Source of the DNA: Marinilabiliales bacterium | Lineage (GTDB): Bacteria; Bacteroidota; Bacteroidia; Bacteroidales; ML635J-15 | Assembly (NCBI GenBank): GCA_002869385.1 | Contig: PKTB01000021.1 | Location: 124,001 to 188,000 of the forward strand | Length of the DNA: 64,000 bases | Reading direction: 5' to 3' | In this document: one piece after another, positions 9,384 through 19,222 of the stretch | Numbering within the stretch: the stretch's first letter is position 1 | Layout of the letters: each line of letters begins with the position of its first letter | The notes under the pieces: model-generated | What the model was told of the DNA's origin: nothing | Databases searched by the model: none | The model's input: the letters and a program-made list of their open reading frames with translations, nothing else | Program-made: the position numbers and the translations under genes

Positions 9384-10820
9384 ATGCTGAGCAAAATCTA
9401 TAATATAATGCCTTTATTTATTAAGAACATGATGATAGAAATACATCGTGATTTTAGATTGCTCAATTTTTTTATTTTTAAGCGACCAAGTACAAAAAAC
9501 TGTAAAGAAAATAAACACCAAGTTGACAAATACCAGCAATCCAGAAAATATGGTCCATTAAAAAAGATTTGTTATGCTCCGTACACAAGTATATTTTTTG
9601 CTCGTAATGGAAAGGTTTCACCTTGTTATGCTAGCTACAACAACAAATCAGACAATATCCAAAACTCAAATATCAAGGATATATGGTTTAAAGGGTCAAT
9701 AGCTGATATTAGAGCTGAACACAAAAACTGTGATCTTGATACAACTTGCGAATTTTGTAAAACCCTTATCATACAAGATTCTTTTGGGAGTATGCTGACA
9801 AATAAATACGATCATTATGCATTTTCCAAAGGCAAATACCCCAGAATAATGGAATTTGAATTATCTAATAAATGTAATTTATCATGCATTATGTGTGATT
9901 CAAATCTATCCTCTTCAATAGAATCAAAAGACTGTAATAGTATTTCTGGAAATCAGTTTTATGATAATAATTTTATTAAACAACTGGATGAATTTATACC
10001 TCATCTCCAACTCGCTGAATTTACAGGTGGTGACCCTTTTATGATAGAAGAGTACTATAATATTTGGGATAGGATTAATGAAATAAATCCAAAATGTCAA
10101 ATCCTAATTACCACAAATGCAAATACGATGAATAATCGTATTGAAAAGCTATTGCAGAAACATAAGAATATTAATTTTAATGTTTCTATTGATTCTTTGG
10201 AAGAAGAGAACTATGCTAATATAAGACGTAATGGAAATCTTAATATTGCATTAAAAAACATTGACAAATTTCTCGAATACACAAAAGAGAACAAAACAAA
10301 CTTAAATATTCTTGTTTGCCCCTTGACTGTTAACAGACACGAACTACATAATTTTATTGATTTTGCGAATGAAAAAGATATCTGTGTATATTATCATACA
10401 GTTGTAAAACCAAAAAATCTTTCGCTTAAATATCTCAATAAGCAAGAACTTGAAAAGACAATACGATCTCTTGAAGATTTTTCAGCAATTCAAAAAACAA
10501 AAAAACAAAAAACAAATTTCAATAATTTTCAAAATCTGCTAACATTACTTAGAAACTGGCTTAATGAAGATAATTTGGAAGTGAATCCTAAGCCAAAAAT
10601 GCTTGACGAGTCTTCTGCCTTGGAAATATTAAGCTTAAAGATTAATAATAAGCATGAATTAAATAATAAGCTTGTAGGTCTATTGAACGAAATAAGAAAA
10701 GAAGAAAAATATATTTTCATACTGAACAAACTCATTGATGTTGATGATAAGGTTTTTGCAGAACATTTAGAGGCAAAAGATATTGAAGAGATAAAACAAA
10801 TTTGTCTGGACTTAAACTAA
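9384..10820 (+). CDS. Radical SAM protein with N-terminal SPASM-like cysteines (first of pair)
   Basis: 478 residues. The radical SAM core has the 4Fe-4S motif CNLSCIMC (about 168-175) and the GGDPF motif used in SAM binding. In front of it, at about 62-130, is a cysteine-rich block (CYAPYTSIFF, VSPCYASYN, CEFCK) that resembles the auxiliary-cluster SPASM/twitch domain, which in most family members follows the core. A helical tail of about 100 residues at the C-terminus is of unknown role. It is followed after 6 bp by a paralogue. Such proteins modify peptides or other substrates by radical chemistry; no precursor peptide or partner enzyme is visible nearby, so the substrate is unknown. Confidence 0.8.
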   Translation: MLSKIYNIMPLFIKNMMIEIHRDFRLLNFFIFKRPSTKNCKENKHQVDKYQQSRKYGPLKKICYAPYTSIFFARNGKVSPCYASYNNKSDNIQNSNIKDIWFKGSIADIRAEHKNCDLDTTCEFCKTLIIQDSFGSMLTNKYDHYAFSKGKYPRIMEFELSNKCNLSCIMCDSNLSSSIESKDCNSISGNQFYDNNFIKQLDEFIPHLQLAEFTGGDPFMIEEYYNIWDRINEINPKCQILITTNANTMNNRIEKLLQKHKNINFNVSIDSLEEENYANIRRNGNLNIALKNIDKFLEYTKENKTNLNILVCPLTVNRHELHNFIDFANEKDICVYYHTVVKPKNLSLKYLNKQELEKTIRSLEDFSAIQKTKKQKTNFNNFQNLLTLLRNWLNEDNLEVNPKPKMLDESSALEILSLKINNKHELNNKLVGLLNEIRKEEKYIFILNKLIDVDDKVFAEHLEAKDIEEIKQICLDLN

Positions 10821-10826
10821 AAAAAA

Positions 10827-12269
10827 TTGATAAAGCATAAAATTTTTGATAGCATAGAAGCATTTAAACGTTTTTCGAAAAAAACGAAAAATACAATTCG
10901 CTATGGTAATCTGGACAAACACATTAATCCGATGTTTGGCAATGCTGATAAGTTAAAAGCATACAACCGAAGTAGTGTAACAGGACCAGAGCCTTGTGTC
11001 TGTCATGCCCCTAGTCGTAGTTTGTATTTTGATCTGCATGGAAATGCAACAGCTTGTTGCTTTAATCGTGTACATATTTTAGGTAAGTATCCAGAGAATA
11101 GTATTGATGAAATTATAAATAGTGAGAAGCGGAAAACGCTGCAAGCGGAACTTTGTAGACAAAACTTTATGTATGGATGTCAGCATTGCCATAAGCTTAT
11201 TGAAGCAGGCAATTTTGATGGTGTTGAAGCTAGACTATATGACCCACTTAAAGACCAAGGCACAAATCCTTCCGAGATTATTTTTGAACTTGATAACACA
11301 TGTAATCTTGAATGCACTATGTGTCATGAAGGGTTCTCAAGCAGTATTGCTAAATCGAAAGGATTAGATAAAATAAAAACACCATACGATAAAGAATTCT
11401 TAAAACAACTGGAAAAGTATATTCCAAATCTAAAGGTTGCCAAATTCCTTGGTGGAGAACCTTTTCTAATAAATATCTATTATGAGATCTGGGATTTAAT
11501 TATTAAAATTAATCCCAAATGCAAGATTAATCTTCAAACAAACGTAACAGTTTACAATAAAAAGGTAGAATCATACTTAAAGAAAGGGAATTTCTACATT
11601 GGGGTATCAATAGATTCACTCCAAAAAGACACATTTGAATCGATTAGAAAAAATGCAAATCTAGATTTAGTATTGGAGAATCTTGATAAGATAATTGATA
11701 TCTCAAAAAAGAAAAACAATTATGTTAATCTGTCGGTTTGCCCAATGCAGCAAAACTGGAAAGAGCTTCCCGATCTGGTTAATTTCTGTAATAAAAAAAA
11801 AATATTTATTTATTTCAATACTGTTTATACAGAAGGGTTTGCAATTTCTCAAATGAGCGAAGAAGAATTGCTAAAAATTAAGACTCATCTAAACACATCT
11901 AAAATATCAGGGAGAGGAATAATTGCAAAACGTAACATTAGATTCTTCAATAATCTTAAGACTCAAATAGAAAGTTGGTATATAGAAAAATATAATGAAG
12001 GGCTATATTTCAAAAAACGTCATTTATACTCTTCTGATAAAGTAAAAGAAGTAATTATCAAACTAACAAAATCTAATAAACATACTCAGGAAATTATCCA
12101 TAAGGTATTCAATTTTGAAAATAGAGACTTCCTTATATCTGACGAAGCATTAAAAAATATTGAATCACTTAATAGTGAAGAAATAATTACAATTGCGAAT
12201 ACAGAGACTGTAGATCAAATTCGCCAAAGGATTTTTCAGTTTATTGAAATTGGTAGGTTTGGTGAATAA
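10827..12269 (+). CDS. Radical SAM protein with N-terminal SPASM-like cysteines (second of pair)
   Basis: 480 residues and clearly paralogous to the gene 6 bp upstream. The SPASM-like block (CVCHAPSRSLYFD, ATACCFNR, GCQHCHK) comes first, then the radical SAM motif CNLECTMC near 160, GGEPF near 212, and a helical tail. The start is a TTG at 10827; no in-frame ATG lies close by and the N-terminus aligns with the first protein from here, although a mutated ATG is possible given the substitutions elsewhere in the window. Sequence divergence from the first copy is substantial, so the two may act on different positions or substrates. Function unknown. Confidence 0.78.
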   Translation: MIKHKIFDSIEAFKRFSKKTKNTIRYGNLDKHINPMFGNADKLKAYNRSSVTGPEPCVCHAPSRSLYFDLHGNATACCFNRVHILGKYPENSIDEIINSEKRKTLQAELCRQNFMYGCQHCHKLIEAGNFDGVEARLYDPLKDQGTNPSEIIFELDNTCNLECTMCHEGFSSSIAKSKGLDKIKTPYDKEFLKQLEKYIPNLKVAKFLGGEPFLINIYYEIWDLIIKINPKCKINLQTNVTVYNKKVESYLKKGNFYIGVSIDSLQKDTFESIRKNANLDLVLENLDKIIDISKKKNNYVNLSVCPMQQNWKELPDLVNFCNKKKIFIYFNTVYTEGFAISQMSEEELLKIKTHLNTSKISGRGIIAKRNIRFFNNLKTQIESWYIEKYNEGLYFKKRHLYSSDKVKEVIIKLTKSNKHTQEIIHKVFNFENRDFLISDEALKNIESLNSEEIITIANTETVDQIRQRIFQFIEIGRFGE

Positions 12270-12301
12270 AAAAACGGCCATCCATTATTTAATGGATAGC
12301 C
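12268..12301 (-). terminator. Intrinsic terminator of the FISUMP operon
   Basis: The arms GGC-ATCCATT and AATGGAT-GCC form a hairpin with a 4-nt loop. On the minus strand it is followed by seven T. It separates the converging radical SAM and FISUMP genes and may stop both. Confidence 0.65.
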
Positions 12302-12326
12302 ATTTCACTAAAACAAAACTATATAA

Positions 12327-13904
12327 CTAATCTTTAACACATCTTACAGAAAATCCTCTTGATTTATCTGATGTCCCTAAATTCACTCCGGTGCTGCTAT
12401 ATGTCCAAGACATTTTATAAGCATTTGTTGCACTAGTTTCATCTGCACCCCAAAAATATGTTTCTTATCCTGGATTATCAGTAAAACCTCTCATAAACGA
12501 CGCTGGTCTTGCACTAAATCCTGAACTATTATTTAATTGTGTTTGGTTACCAACAGTACCAGGAGTACCAAATCCATCGAACCATAATTCTTCACTAGAA
12601 AGCGATTTAGCTATATCAGAGCCACTTCCACCATATCCAAAACCATTATCTTCTAACCAAGTAAATAACTCTTGCCATTCTACTGCAGTAGGGACATGCC
12701 ATCCCTCAGGACATAGTATGCCGGTATTTACAGCTTCCCAGTTATATAAATTACCATATATTTCTTCGTTATCAGGATTATGCATTGCTTGACAATAAGC
12801 TGCATCTGTATTTGTATTCCATGTATCATTATCAGTAATGTATTGTATATCTACATTATTTCTATATCTTGTTGTTCTAAGATTTTCCTGCATCCATACT
12901 TGTGAACCAAGAGTTATAATATTATAAACATTACCTGATGCATCTCGTACTTTCATTCCAGTTTCAACTTCAAGGTCTTCAATTCTTGATAAAAGCTCAT
13001 CAACATACTCTTTTGGTACTGCATCGTATTCGTTTACAGGAGTTGGCACAGTAACAGTTCCAGTAAAATTCTTTGTCCCTGCAATATCTTGGTCATCAGT
13101 TAGATTTACAAGGTTAGAATAATCAGGAGAATAATCAGAAGGTAAATATAAACCACTGTGATCTCCCCACGCATAAGCTGTTGACCAATCATTTATATCA
13201 TCATTTGTGATTGTGCTTGCAGGAGCCATTGTATATACTGGGTCTGTTTCTGAGTAATCAGATGGCAAATATAAACCACTATGGTCTCCCCAAAGATACG
13301 CTTGATTCCAATTTGCAATATTTACATTTGCAATTGTACTTGCAGGTGATGCGCTATATAATGGGTCTTCTTCTACTAATTCCGGAGTGTAATCAGCCGG
13401 CAAATATAAACCTGCATGGTCACCCCATGAATAAGCAGATGACCAATCATTAATATCATCGTTTGTAATTGTGCTTGCAGGAGCCATTGTATATACTGGA
13501 TCTGATTCATCATAGTTCTCTGCATAGGTTGCAGATACAGCCATCGGCACACTTAAAAGTTGACTTGTTCCCATTAACTCTTCATCTACTGTAACTTCAA
13601 AGAAGTATGTGTCTGCACTCCAATCAACAACGCTCAAATCTTCAACTGAACCAATTTCCAATGTTACCAACCCAAATGCATTTGTTTCTGCTTCATGATA
13701 TTCTGCAAAGACCTCTGTTCCGTCAACTGTTCCTTGTAAAATTCGAATATCAATGTCAACCAGTGTATTTACCAGTGGGTTTCCTAAGTTATCTCTAACA
13801 ACAGCCTGATAATTAAATTTTGCTGTTTGTGATATTGCAAATAATGCAATGAATTGTAATGCTACTACAATTGCCAATGTTTTAATTTTCATAAGATTTT
13901 TCAT
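12327..13904 (-). pseudogene. FISUMP-domain surface protein with one in-frame stop
   Basis: The frame runs from ATG 13904 to TAG at 12327-12329 and is cut by TAA at 12465-12467. After the stop it continues ETYFWGADETS and ends GFSVRCVKD, the standard end of the FISUMP (Fibrobacter succinogenes major paralogous) domain, so the true gene is 46 codons longer than its open part. Order: signal peptide (about 8-25); a beta-sandwich N-domain seen in Bacteroidota tail-fibre-like surface proteins; three 40-45-residue repeats (135-260); a short coiled segment (about 300-315); FISUMP domain (about 315 to the end, MQENLRTTRY, GWHVPTAVEW). It is probably an outer-membrane or extracellular protein of unknown ligand. 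It follows a T9SS gene by 19 bp, forming an operon. Confidence 0.8.
13125..13502 (-). repeat. Three in-gene repeats of about 40-45 codons
   Basis: Within the FISUMP gene, residues 135-179, 180-220 and 221-260 repeat the pattern DPVYTMAPAS...W...AY.WGDHSGLYLPSDY. The first and third units are nearly identical in DNA over about 60 bp (around 13435-13500 and 13190-13255). Such units can expand or contract by recombination. Confidence 0.8.
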
Positions 13905-13923
13905 GATTTCTATTTTTTAATGT

Positions 13924-14400
13924 TTATTTCTTTACGATTTTATATTTTGCTAATAAAGCTCCAAACTCATCAGTGAGGTTAAGTAGATAAGTACCTGTTG
14001 AGTAATATGATAAGTCCAAAACAACTTCGCTATCATTAAATTCTTGTTGATAGACTAACCGTCCGGACATATCAAATAAAGTACATGTTAATCCATATCC
14101 CCCACCCTGAATATTTACAAAGCGTGTTGTAGGATTAGGAAAAACCTGTAGGTCAAAAGAGGTTTGCAGTTCATTATCAATTCGGGTAATAGTTGCCGAT
14201 GTTTGATGAAATCCCTGAGTTAGAATGTAGTTGTCGGACTGGAGCATACTTATTACCGGCTCACCAATTGTCCACGAAATTTGATAGTTATCTGTCGCAT
14301 AATCTGCTCCTGAAGAACCTATCACCTGCAAATTATTCTCCTGAGCCATTAAAACTCCTGAAAATAAAATTGCGATTGTAATTAATAATGTCTTGTTCAT
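13924..14400 (-). CDS. Short secreted protein with T9SS sorting domain
   Basis: 158 residues: a signal peptide (MNKTLLITIAILFSGVLMAQ), a short domain containing the common Bacteroidota block YQISWTIGEPVIS and YILTQGFHQT, then a T9SS type A sorting domain (VFPNPTTRFVNI ... STGTYLLNL). There is almost no separate passenger, so it may be a small anchored surface subunit. It is first in an operon with the FISUMP gene. A promoter element lies 35 bp upstream. Confidence 0.85.
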   Translation of the reverse strand: MNKTLLITIAILFSGVLMAQENNLQVIGSSGADYATDNYQISWTIGEPVISMLQSDNYILTQGFHQTSATITRIDNELQTSFDLQVFPNPTTRFVNIQGGGYGLTCTLFDMSGRLVYQQEFNDSEVVLDLSYYSTGTYLLNLTDEFGALLAKYKIVKK

Positions 14401-14434
14401 AGTATTAAATATTAAATGTTTTAATCTTTGTGAA

Positions 14435-14442
14435 CAAAACTA
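14435..14442 (-). promoter_or_regulatory. -7 element for the T9SS/FISUMP operon
   Basis: Reads TAGTTTTG on the minus strand, 35 bp before the ATG at 14400. Confidence 0.45.
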
Positions 14443-14597
14443 TAGCCAAAACCATCTGATTACAAGCGGTTTTGAGTTAACGGTAGAGGTGAGTTAGTAA
14501 ACGGTATGAAATGTCTTTGAGTTCAATTATAAAGAATAAGAAAACGAGTCTACTATTCTAAATCTTACAAACACGCAATCTGCAAGTATAATACTCG

Positions 14598-14626
14598 TAG
14601 TCGTTACTAACCGTTAATAACGACTA
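14598..14626 (-). other. Stem-loop downstream of SulP gene
   Basis: Perfect 9-bp arms TAGTCGTTA and TAACGACTA with an 11-nt loop, 18 bp past the SulP stop codon. There is no good T-tract, so it is at most a weak terminator or an RNA-stabilising hairpin. The rest of 14443-14643 shows nothing else. Confidence 0.4.
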
Positions 14627-14643
14627 AGAAATTATAATTTCCC

Positions 14644-16290
14644 TTATAATTTATTTTGTTTAAGTAAAATCTCTGCTTTTGTTACAGCATCATTAAAATT
14701 ATCAAAAATATTCGCCTTTCCAACTAAAAAACTAATTCTTGATTTATCAAGTTCTTTTCTCACACTAGGTTGAACTCCAGAAAGAAGGATATGCTTTTTA
14801 CCGGATTTTAGCTGATTGAGCACTTCTTTAAAGTTATGTATTCCGGTTGCATCAATAAAAGGGACGTGCCTCATTCTTATTACAAGAACCTTGGTATTTG
14901 AAGCATGATTCTTTAATACTTCGCTATAGTGTTTAGCTGCACCAAAGAAAAAAGGACCACTAATTTCATATACTTCTAATCCTGAAGGCAAAGAACCATA
15001 GTTCTCCAAGATTTCAGTGTCCTTATCTTTTAGAACAGCCTGACCGTTATCTGCCATACGTTTCATAAATAAAACAGCTGACAAAACAACCCCAACTTGT
15101 ATCGCAATAGTCAAATCTAAAAGCACTGTTAAAAAGAATGTTGTCAACAAAATAATAATATCAAACGCCGAGCCTTTGAGTATAGAGCGGAAAGATCTCC
15201 ATTCGCTCATATTATAGCTTACTAATATTAGAATTCCTGCTAATGCAGACATTTGTATCAATTTAGCAAAATGTCCAAAAAACAACACAATCATCAATAG
15301 TGTGATGGCATGAACAATACCAGCTACCGGAGTTCTACCACCATTTTTAATATTTGTTGCTGTACGGGCGATTGCACCTGTTGCAGGTATCCCTCCAAAG
15401 AAAGGAGTTATAATGTTCGCTATTCCCTGCGCAATCAGTTCTGTATTACTTCTGTGATTGCTACCAATCATTCCGTCTGCAACAACTGCAGAAAGAAGTG
15501 ATTCAATAGCTCCAAGCAATGCTATGGTTAGCGCTGGAGCAAAATACACACTTATATTTGACAAGTCAATTGAAGGAATATCAAAACTAATGTTACTCTG
15601 AATATCCCCGAATAGTGTTTCAATTGTTGTAACTGGAAGTTTGAAAATAGCAACAATTGTAGTTGTTAAAATTATGGCAACAAAAGTTCCCGGAATTTTA
15701 TTTGTAATTTTCGAGAAAAACTGAGCAATTAGGATTGTCACTACAGTAATTGTAAGCGAAATATAATTTATACTATGAATAGATTTATAATAGACATACC
15801 ATTTATCTATAAACTCTGTGGGTAGTTTTCCTGTTTCAAGTCCTAAAGCATCTTTAATTTGCGTGGAAAATATTACCAAAGCTATACCGCTTGTAAATCC
15901 AACAATTAAGGAATGAGGAATGAATTTAAGCAAAGAACCGAGTTTAAGAAAACCAAATGCTATGAGCATTATTCCTGCCAATATTGTAGATATAATTAAA
16001 CCATTTATTCCGTATTGAGATACAATACCAAAAACAATAACAATAAATGCACCTGTTGGTCCTCCAATCTGGACTCGACTCCCTCCAAAAAATGAAATTA
16101 AAAAACCTGCTACAACTGCTGTTATCAGACCTTTTTCAGGTGATACTCCTGAGGCAACAGCAAAAGCAATAGCCAAAGGTAAAGCAACAATACCGACAAT
16201 AATACCGGCAAACAAGTCTTTTGTAAATTGCTGTTTAGAGTAACCTTTTTTGATTACAGAAAACAGTTTCGGTCTGAAAATTTCCTTCAT
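14644..16290 (-). CDS. SulP-family anion transporter with STAS domain
   Basis: 548 residues. An integral membrane region with about 10-12 hydrophobic spans (residues 20-410) contains the SulP motifs GIIVGIVALPLAIAFA and FFGGIPATGAIARTATNI. A cytoplasmic STAS domain follows (about 435-540, with VPFIDATGIHNF). The family carries sulfate, bicarbonate, dicarboxylates or other anions, usually with H+ or Na+; the substrate cannot be told from sequence. Start ATG 16290 follows a promoter element and gives the usual length. It lies downstream of the lysine genes but is separated from them by a terminator, so it need not belong to that pathway. Confidence 0.9.
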   Translation of the reverse strand: MKEIFRPKLFSVIKKGYSKQQFTKDLFAGIIVGIVALPLAIAFAVASGVSPEKGLITAVVAGFLISFFGGSRVQIGGPTGAFIVIVFGIVSQYGINGLIISTILAGIMLIAFGFLKLGSLLKFIPHSLIVGFTSGIALVIFSTQIKDALGLETGKLPTEFIDKWYVYYKSIHSINYISLTITVVTILIAQFFSKITNKIPGTFVAIILTTTIVAIFKLPVTTIETLFGDIQSNISFDIPSIDLSNISVYFAPALTIALLGAIESLLSAVVADGMIGSNHRSNTELIAQGIANIITPFFGGIPATGAIARTATNIKNGGRTPVAGIVHAITLLMIVLFFGHFAKLIQMSALAGILILVSYNMSEWRSFRSILKGSAFDIIILLTTFFLTVLLDLTIAIQVGVVLSAVLFMKRMADNGQAVLKDKDTEILENYGSLPSGLEVYEISGPFFFGAAKHYSEVLKNHASNTKVLVIRMRHVPFIDATGIHNFKEVLNQLKSGKKHILLSGVQPSVRKELDKSRISFLVGKANIFDNFNDAVTKAEILLKQNKL

Positions 16291-16347
16291 TTATAAACAA
16301 ACTAAAGTAAAGAGATATTAAAATAAATTTTAGTTAAAATACGGATG

Positions 16348-16355
16348 CAAAATTA
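16348..16355 (-). promoter_or_regulatory. -7 element for the SulP gene
   Basis: Reads TAATTTTG on the minus strand, 58 bp before the ATG at 16290, after the terminator of the thiolase operon. Confidence 0.45.
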
Positions 16356-16449
16356 GAAAATTATTTATCTAAAATTTTCTAAAAAATAAGTTTAACAACA
16401 CAACTGTCAACATTAAACAACTCAATCAGAAATAGATTCTAAACACACA

Positions 16450-16478
16450 TAAAAAAAGCACCCATAAAACTGAGTGCT
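16450..16478 (-). terminator. Terminator of the kamDE-atoA-thl operon
   Basis: On the minus strand the arms AAGCACTC and GGGTGCTT close a short AT loop and are followed by seven T. It lies just past the thiolase stop at 16502. Confidence 0.75.
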
Positions 16479-16501
16479 TAAATATTTAGAATAATATTGG
16501 A

Positions 16502-17707
16502 TTATACATTACGTAGGATAATTGCAGTACCCATTCCACCACCAATACATAATGATGCAAGTCCAAATGTATTATTTGCACGTTTCATTTCGTGAATAAG
16601 AGTTACTACAATTCTGTTTCCTGATTCTCCGATTGGATGACCAAGCGCAATTGCACCACCATTAACATTACATTTTTCTTCAAAGAATTTTGAGTCAACA
16701 CCATGATCCTCTGATAATTGTCTCATCACACCAAGTGATTGAGCTGCAAATGCTTCGTTTAATTCAAGAACTTCAATATCTGTTAACTTCATACTTGCTT
16801 TGCAAAGTGCATTTTTGATGGCAGGAACCGGTCCCATTCCCATAATTGATGGGTCAACACCACCTTGTCCAACAGAAACAATCTCAACCATTGGAGTAAG
16901 GCCAAGTTCTTTAACCATTTCTTCTGAAGCGACTAAAACAAATGAAGCACCATCGTTAATTCCAGATGCATTACCTGCAGTTACAGTACCTTCTTTCTTA
17001 AAAGCAGGACGCAATTTTGCTAGTTTTTCAGCATTAGAACCTCTGTTAAGATGCTCATCAGCATCGAAAGTAATAGTTTCCTTACGCATTTTAATTTCAA
17101 CTGGAACTATCTCATTTTTAAATTTACCTGCATCCTGTGCTGCAGCAGCTTTTGCTTGAGAATCTGCTGCAAAAACATCTTGTTCTTCACGTGTAAGGCT
17201 ATATTTTTCAGCAATGTTTTCAGCAGTAATACCCATATGGTAATCATTAAATGCATCCCATAAACCATCTAAAATCATATGATCCATAGAAGTGATATTA
17301 CCCATTTTATGCCCTGAACGAACTTGTCCCGGCATTAAATAAGGTGCATTTGACATATTTTCTGTTCCACCAGCTAAGATAAGTTTTGATTCACCTGCTT
17401 TTATTGCTGTATATGCATTTGAGATTGCTTTCATTCCAGAGCCACAAACCATATTTAATGAATATGCAGGAACTTCTTCAGGAATACTAGCTTTTATTGA
17501 GGCTTGACGTGCAACTCCTTGACCTTGACCTGCTGATAAGATATTTCCTACAATAACTTCATCAAGTTTTGATTGGTCTATTTTAGTTTCATCTAAAATG
17601 TTTTTTAATACTTTACTTGCAATTTCAGGAGCTCCCATTTTTGCTAATGAACCACCAAATTTACCAATTGCAGTACGTTTTGCTGCTACTATATATACTT
17701 TGCTCAT
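16502..17707 (-). CDS. thl: Acetyl-CoA acetyltransferase (thiolase)
   Basis: 401 residues, the standard thiolase length. The acyl-accepting Cys is at 88 (NMVCGSGM), the GHPIG block carries the catalytic His, and the second catalytic Cys is in LCIGGGMGTA near the C-terminus. In a lysine fermenter it cleaves acetoacetyl-CoA with CoA to two acetyl-CoA, the last step of the route. It is the last gene of the kamD-kamE-atoA-thl operon, 55 bp after atoA. An oddity is GHPIGESG, where most family members have Ala or Cys instead of Glu; this may be natural or one of the C-to-A changes suspected in this window. Sequence alone does not exclude 3-oxoacyl-CoA thiolases of longer chain preference. Confidence 0.92.
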   Translation of the reverse strand: MSKVYIVAAKRTAIGKFGGSLAKMGAPEIASKVLKNILDETKIDQSKLDEVIVGNILSAGQGQGVARQASIKASIPEEVPAYSLNMVCGSGMKAISNAYTAIKAGESKLILAGGTENMSNAPYLMPGQVRSGHKMGNITSMDHMILDGLWDAFNDYHMGITAENIAEKYSLTREEQDVFAADSQAKAAAAQDAGKFKNEIVPVEIKMRKETITFDADEHLNRGSNAEKLAKLRPAFKKEGTVTAGNASGINDGASFVLVASEEMVKELGLTPMVEIVSVGQGGVDPSIMGMGPVPAIKNALCKASMKLTDIEVLELNEAFAAQSLGVMRQLSEDHGVDSKFFEEKCNVNGGAIALGHPIGESGNRIVVTLIHEMKRANNTFGLASLCIGGGMGTAIILRNV

Positions 17708-17762
17708 AATAATAGAATTATAATCCCATAGGGATATGATTATTGTAATTTAAATTTTTTGT

Positions 17763-18422
17763 TTAAGATTTCATCTCACACAAATCATCTGAGATGATTA
17801 ACTGTGCTTCTGTTGCTGCCTGAACCTCTTCAACTGTAAACATAGGATTGATTTCTCTTAATTCAATTCCTTGATCCGTTACCTCCATTACACCCATTTC
17901 GGTCACAATAGAGTTTACCTGACCTTTTGCTGTTAAAGGAAGATTACATTTGTTTAGAATCTTATTATTTCCTTTTGCAGTATGTTCCATTGCAAGAATC
18001 ACACGTCTTGCACCTGTTAAAAGGTCCATTGCTCCACCCATGCCAGGAGTAAGTTTTCCAGGGATTGACCAGTTTGCCAAATCACCTTTCACATCAACTT
18101 GCATTGCACCAAGAACAGTTACATCAACGTGTCCACCTCTAATTATAGAAAATGATTTTGATGAATCAAAAGTCGAAGCTCCTTCAAATGCAGTAATATA
18201 TCCACCACCGGCATTTAACATATCTTCATTTTCTTCTCCTTCCGGAGGTGTTGGTCCCATTCCTAATAGACCATTTTCTGATTGTAATGTAAGATTTACA
18301 TCATTTGGTAAATAATTAGGAACTAAAGTAGGTAAACCAATCCCTAAATTTACAACGTCTCCGTCTTTAAGTTCAAGAGCAACACGTTTTGCGATAATTT
18401 CTCTTATTTGATGTTTATCCAT
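17763..18422 (-). CDS. atoA: CoA-transferase subunit B (acetoacetate/butyrate type)
   Basis: 219 residues, the full family length. The motif LQSENGLLGMGP holds the glutamate that forms the CoA-thioester intermediate. It pairs with the A subunit, here encoded 15 kb away at 33532-34182 rather than next door. In this pathway the enzyme moves CoA between acyl-CoA and free acids, activating the acetoacetate made by Kce. It lies 11 bp after kamE in the same operon. The name atoA is by family; scoB is the alternative for succinyl-CoA-dependent enzymes, and the CoA donor cannot be read from sequence. Confidence 0.88.
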   Translation of the reverse strand: MDKHQIREIIAKRVALELKDGDVVNLGIGLPTLVPNYLPNDVNLTLQSENGLLGMGPTPPEGEENEDMLNAGGGYITAFEGASTFDSSKSFSIIRGGHVDVTVLGAMQVDVKGDLANWSIPGKLTPGMGGAMDLLTGARRVILAMEHTAKGNNKILNKCNLPLTAKGQVNSIVTEMGVMEVTDQGIELREINPMFTVEEVQAATEAQLIISDDLCEMKS

Positions 18423-18433
18423 AATGATAAGTT

Positions 18434-19222
18434 TTATTTGTTTAATCTTCTGTGTAATTCTTGTGCAACATAGCTAGCCACATCATTTGCATATGAGTTC
18501 ATACTAAAGCCTGCGTCATAACCAAGCTCTTTTGCAAGCTCATGAGATATTCTCGGACCACCACAAATCAAAATCACTTTATCTCTCAATCCTTCTGCCT
18601 CAAGTAGTTCTACTAATTCAATCATATTTTTAATATGAACATCTTTTTGAGTTACAGTTTGAGAAACTAAAAGAGCATCTGCTTTCAACTCAATAGCTTT
18701 AGCGATAAAATCTTCATTTGTAACTTGAGAGCCCATATTTAAAGCTTCAAACATTTCATATCTTTCGATTCCATAATGTCCGGCATAGCCTTTCATATTC
18801 ATAATAGCATCGATACCAACAGTATGTGCATCTGTACCGGTACTAGCACCAATAACAACAATCTTTCTACCTATATTTTCTTTAATAAAGGTATCTGTTT
18901 CTTTCATATCCCATGATGTTGACTCAACTTTTGGCACATTAATAGCCGTATAATCCACATCATGAGTGCACGAGCCATAACAATTAAAAAAAGTATAACC
19001 TTCGGTAAGTTCTTTGTAAAAAACTACCTGAGGATTCTCAAATCCCATTTTCTTCATTAATTGCTTAGCTGCTTCAATCGATTCGTCATTACATGGAACA
19101 GGCAAAGTAAAACTAAGTTGAGTTTTACCATCATTCATTGTATCGCCGTATGGCTTTACTTTTTTCAGATCCAAAGTTTGATCGAAATCATTCTTTTCCA
19201 TTGAATATAATCCACCACTCAT
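18434..19222 (-). CDS. kamE: Lysine 5,6-aminomutase beta subunit (B12-binding)
   Basis: 262 residues. A C-terminal cobalamin-binding Rossmann domain contains D-x-H-x-x-G as DAHTVG, with His133 as the lower cobalt ligand. Lys144 (NMKGYAGHYG) matches the lysine that holds PLP in the clostridial enzyme. With KamD it moves the terminal amino group of beta-lysine from C6 to C5, giving 3,5-diaminohexanoate. Its ATG overlaps the kamD stop by one base (TAATG), so translation is coupled, and a strong AAGGAGG ribosome site lies inside the kamD end, which is unusual for Bacteroidota. All key residues are present. Confidence 0.95.
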   Translation of the reverse strand: MSGGLYSMEKNDFDQTLDLKKVKPYGDTMNDGKTQLSFTLPVPCNDESIEAAKQLMKKMGFENPQVVFYKELTEGYTFFNCYGSCTHDVDYTAINVPKVESTSWDMKETDTFIKENIGRKIVVIGASTGTDAHTVGIDAIMNMKGYAGHYGIERYEMFEALNMGSQVTNEDFIAKAIELKADALLVSQTVTQKDVHIKNMIELVELLEAEGLRDKVILICGGPRISHELAKELGYDAGFSMNSYANDVASYVAQELHRRLNK

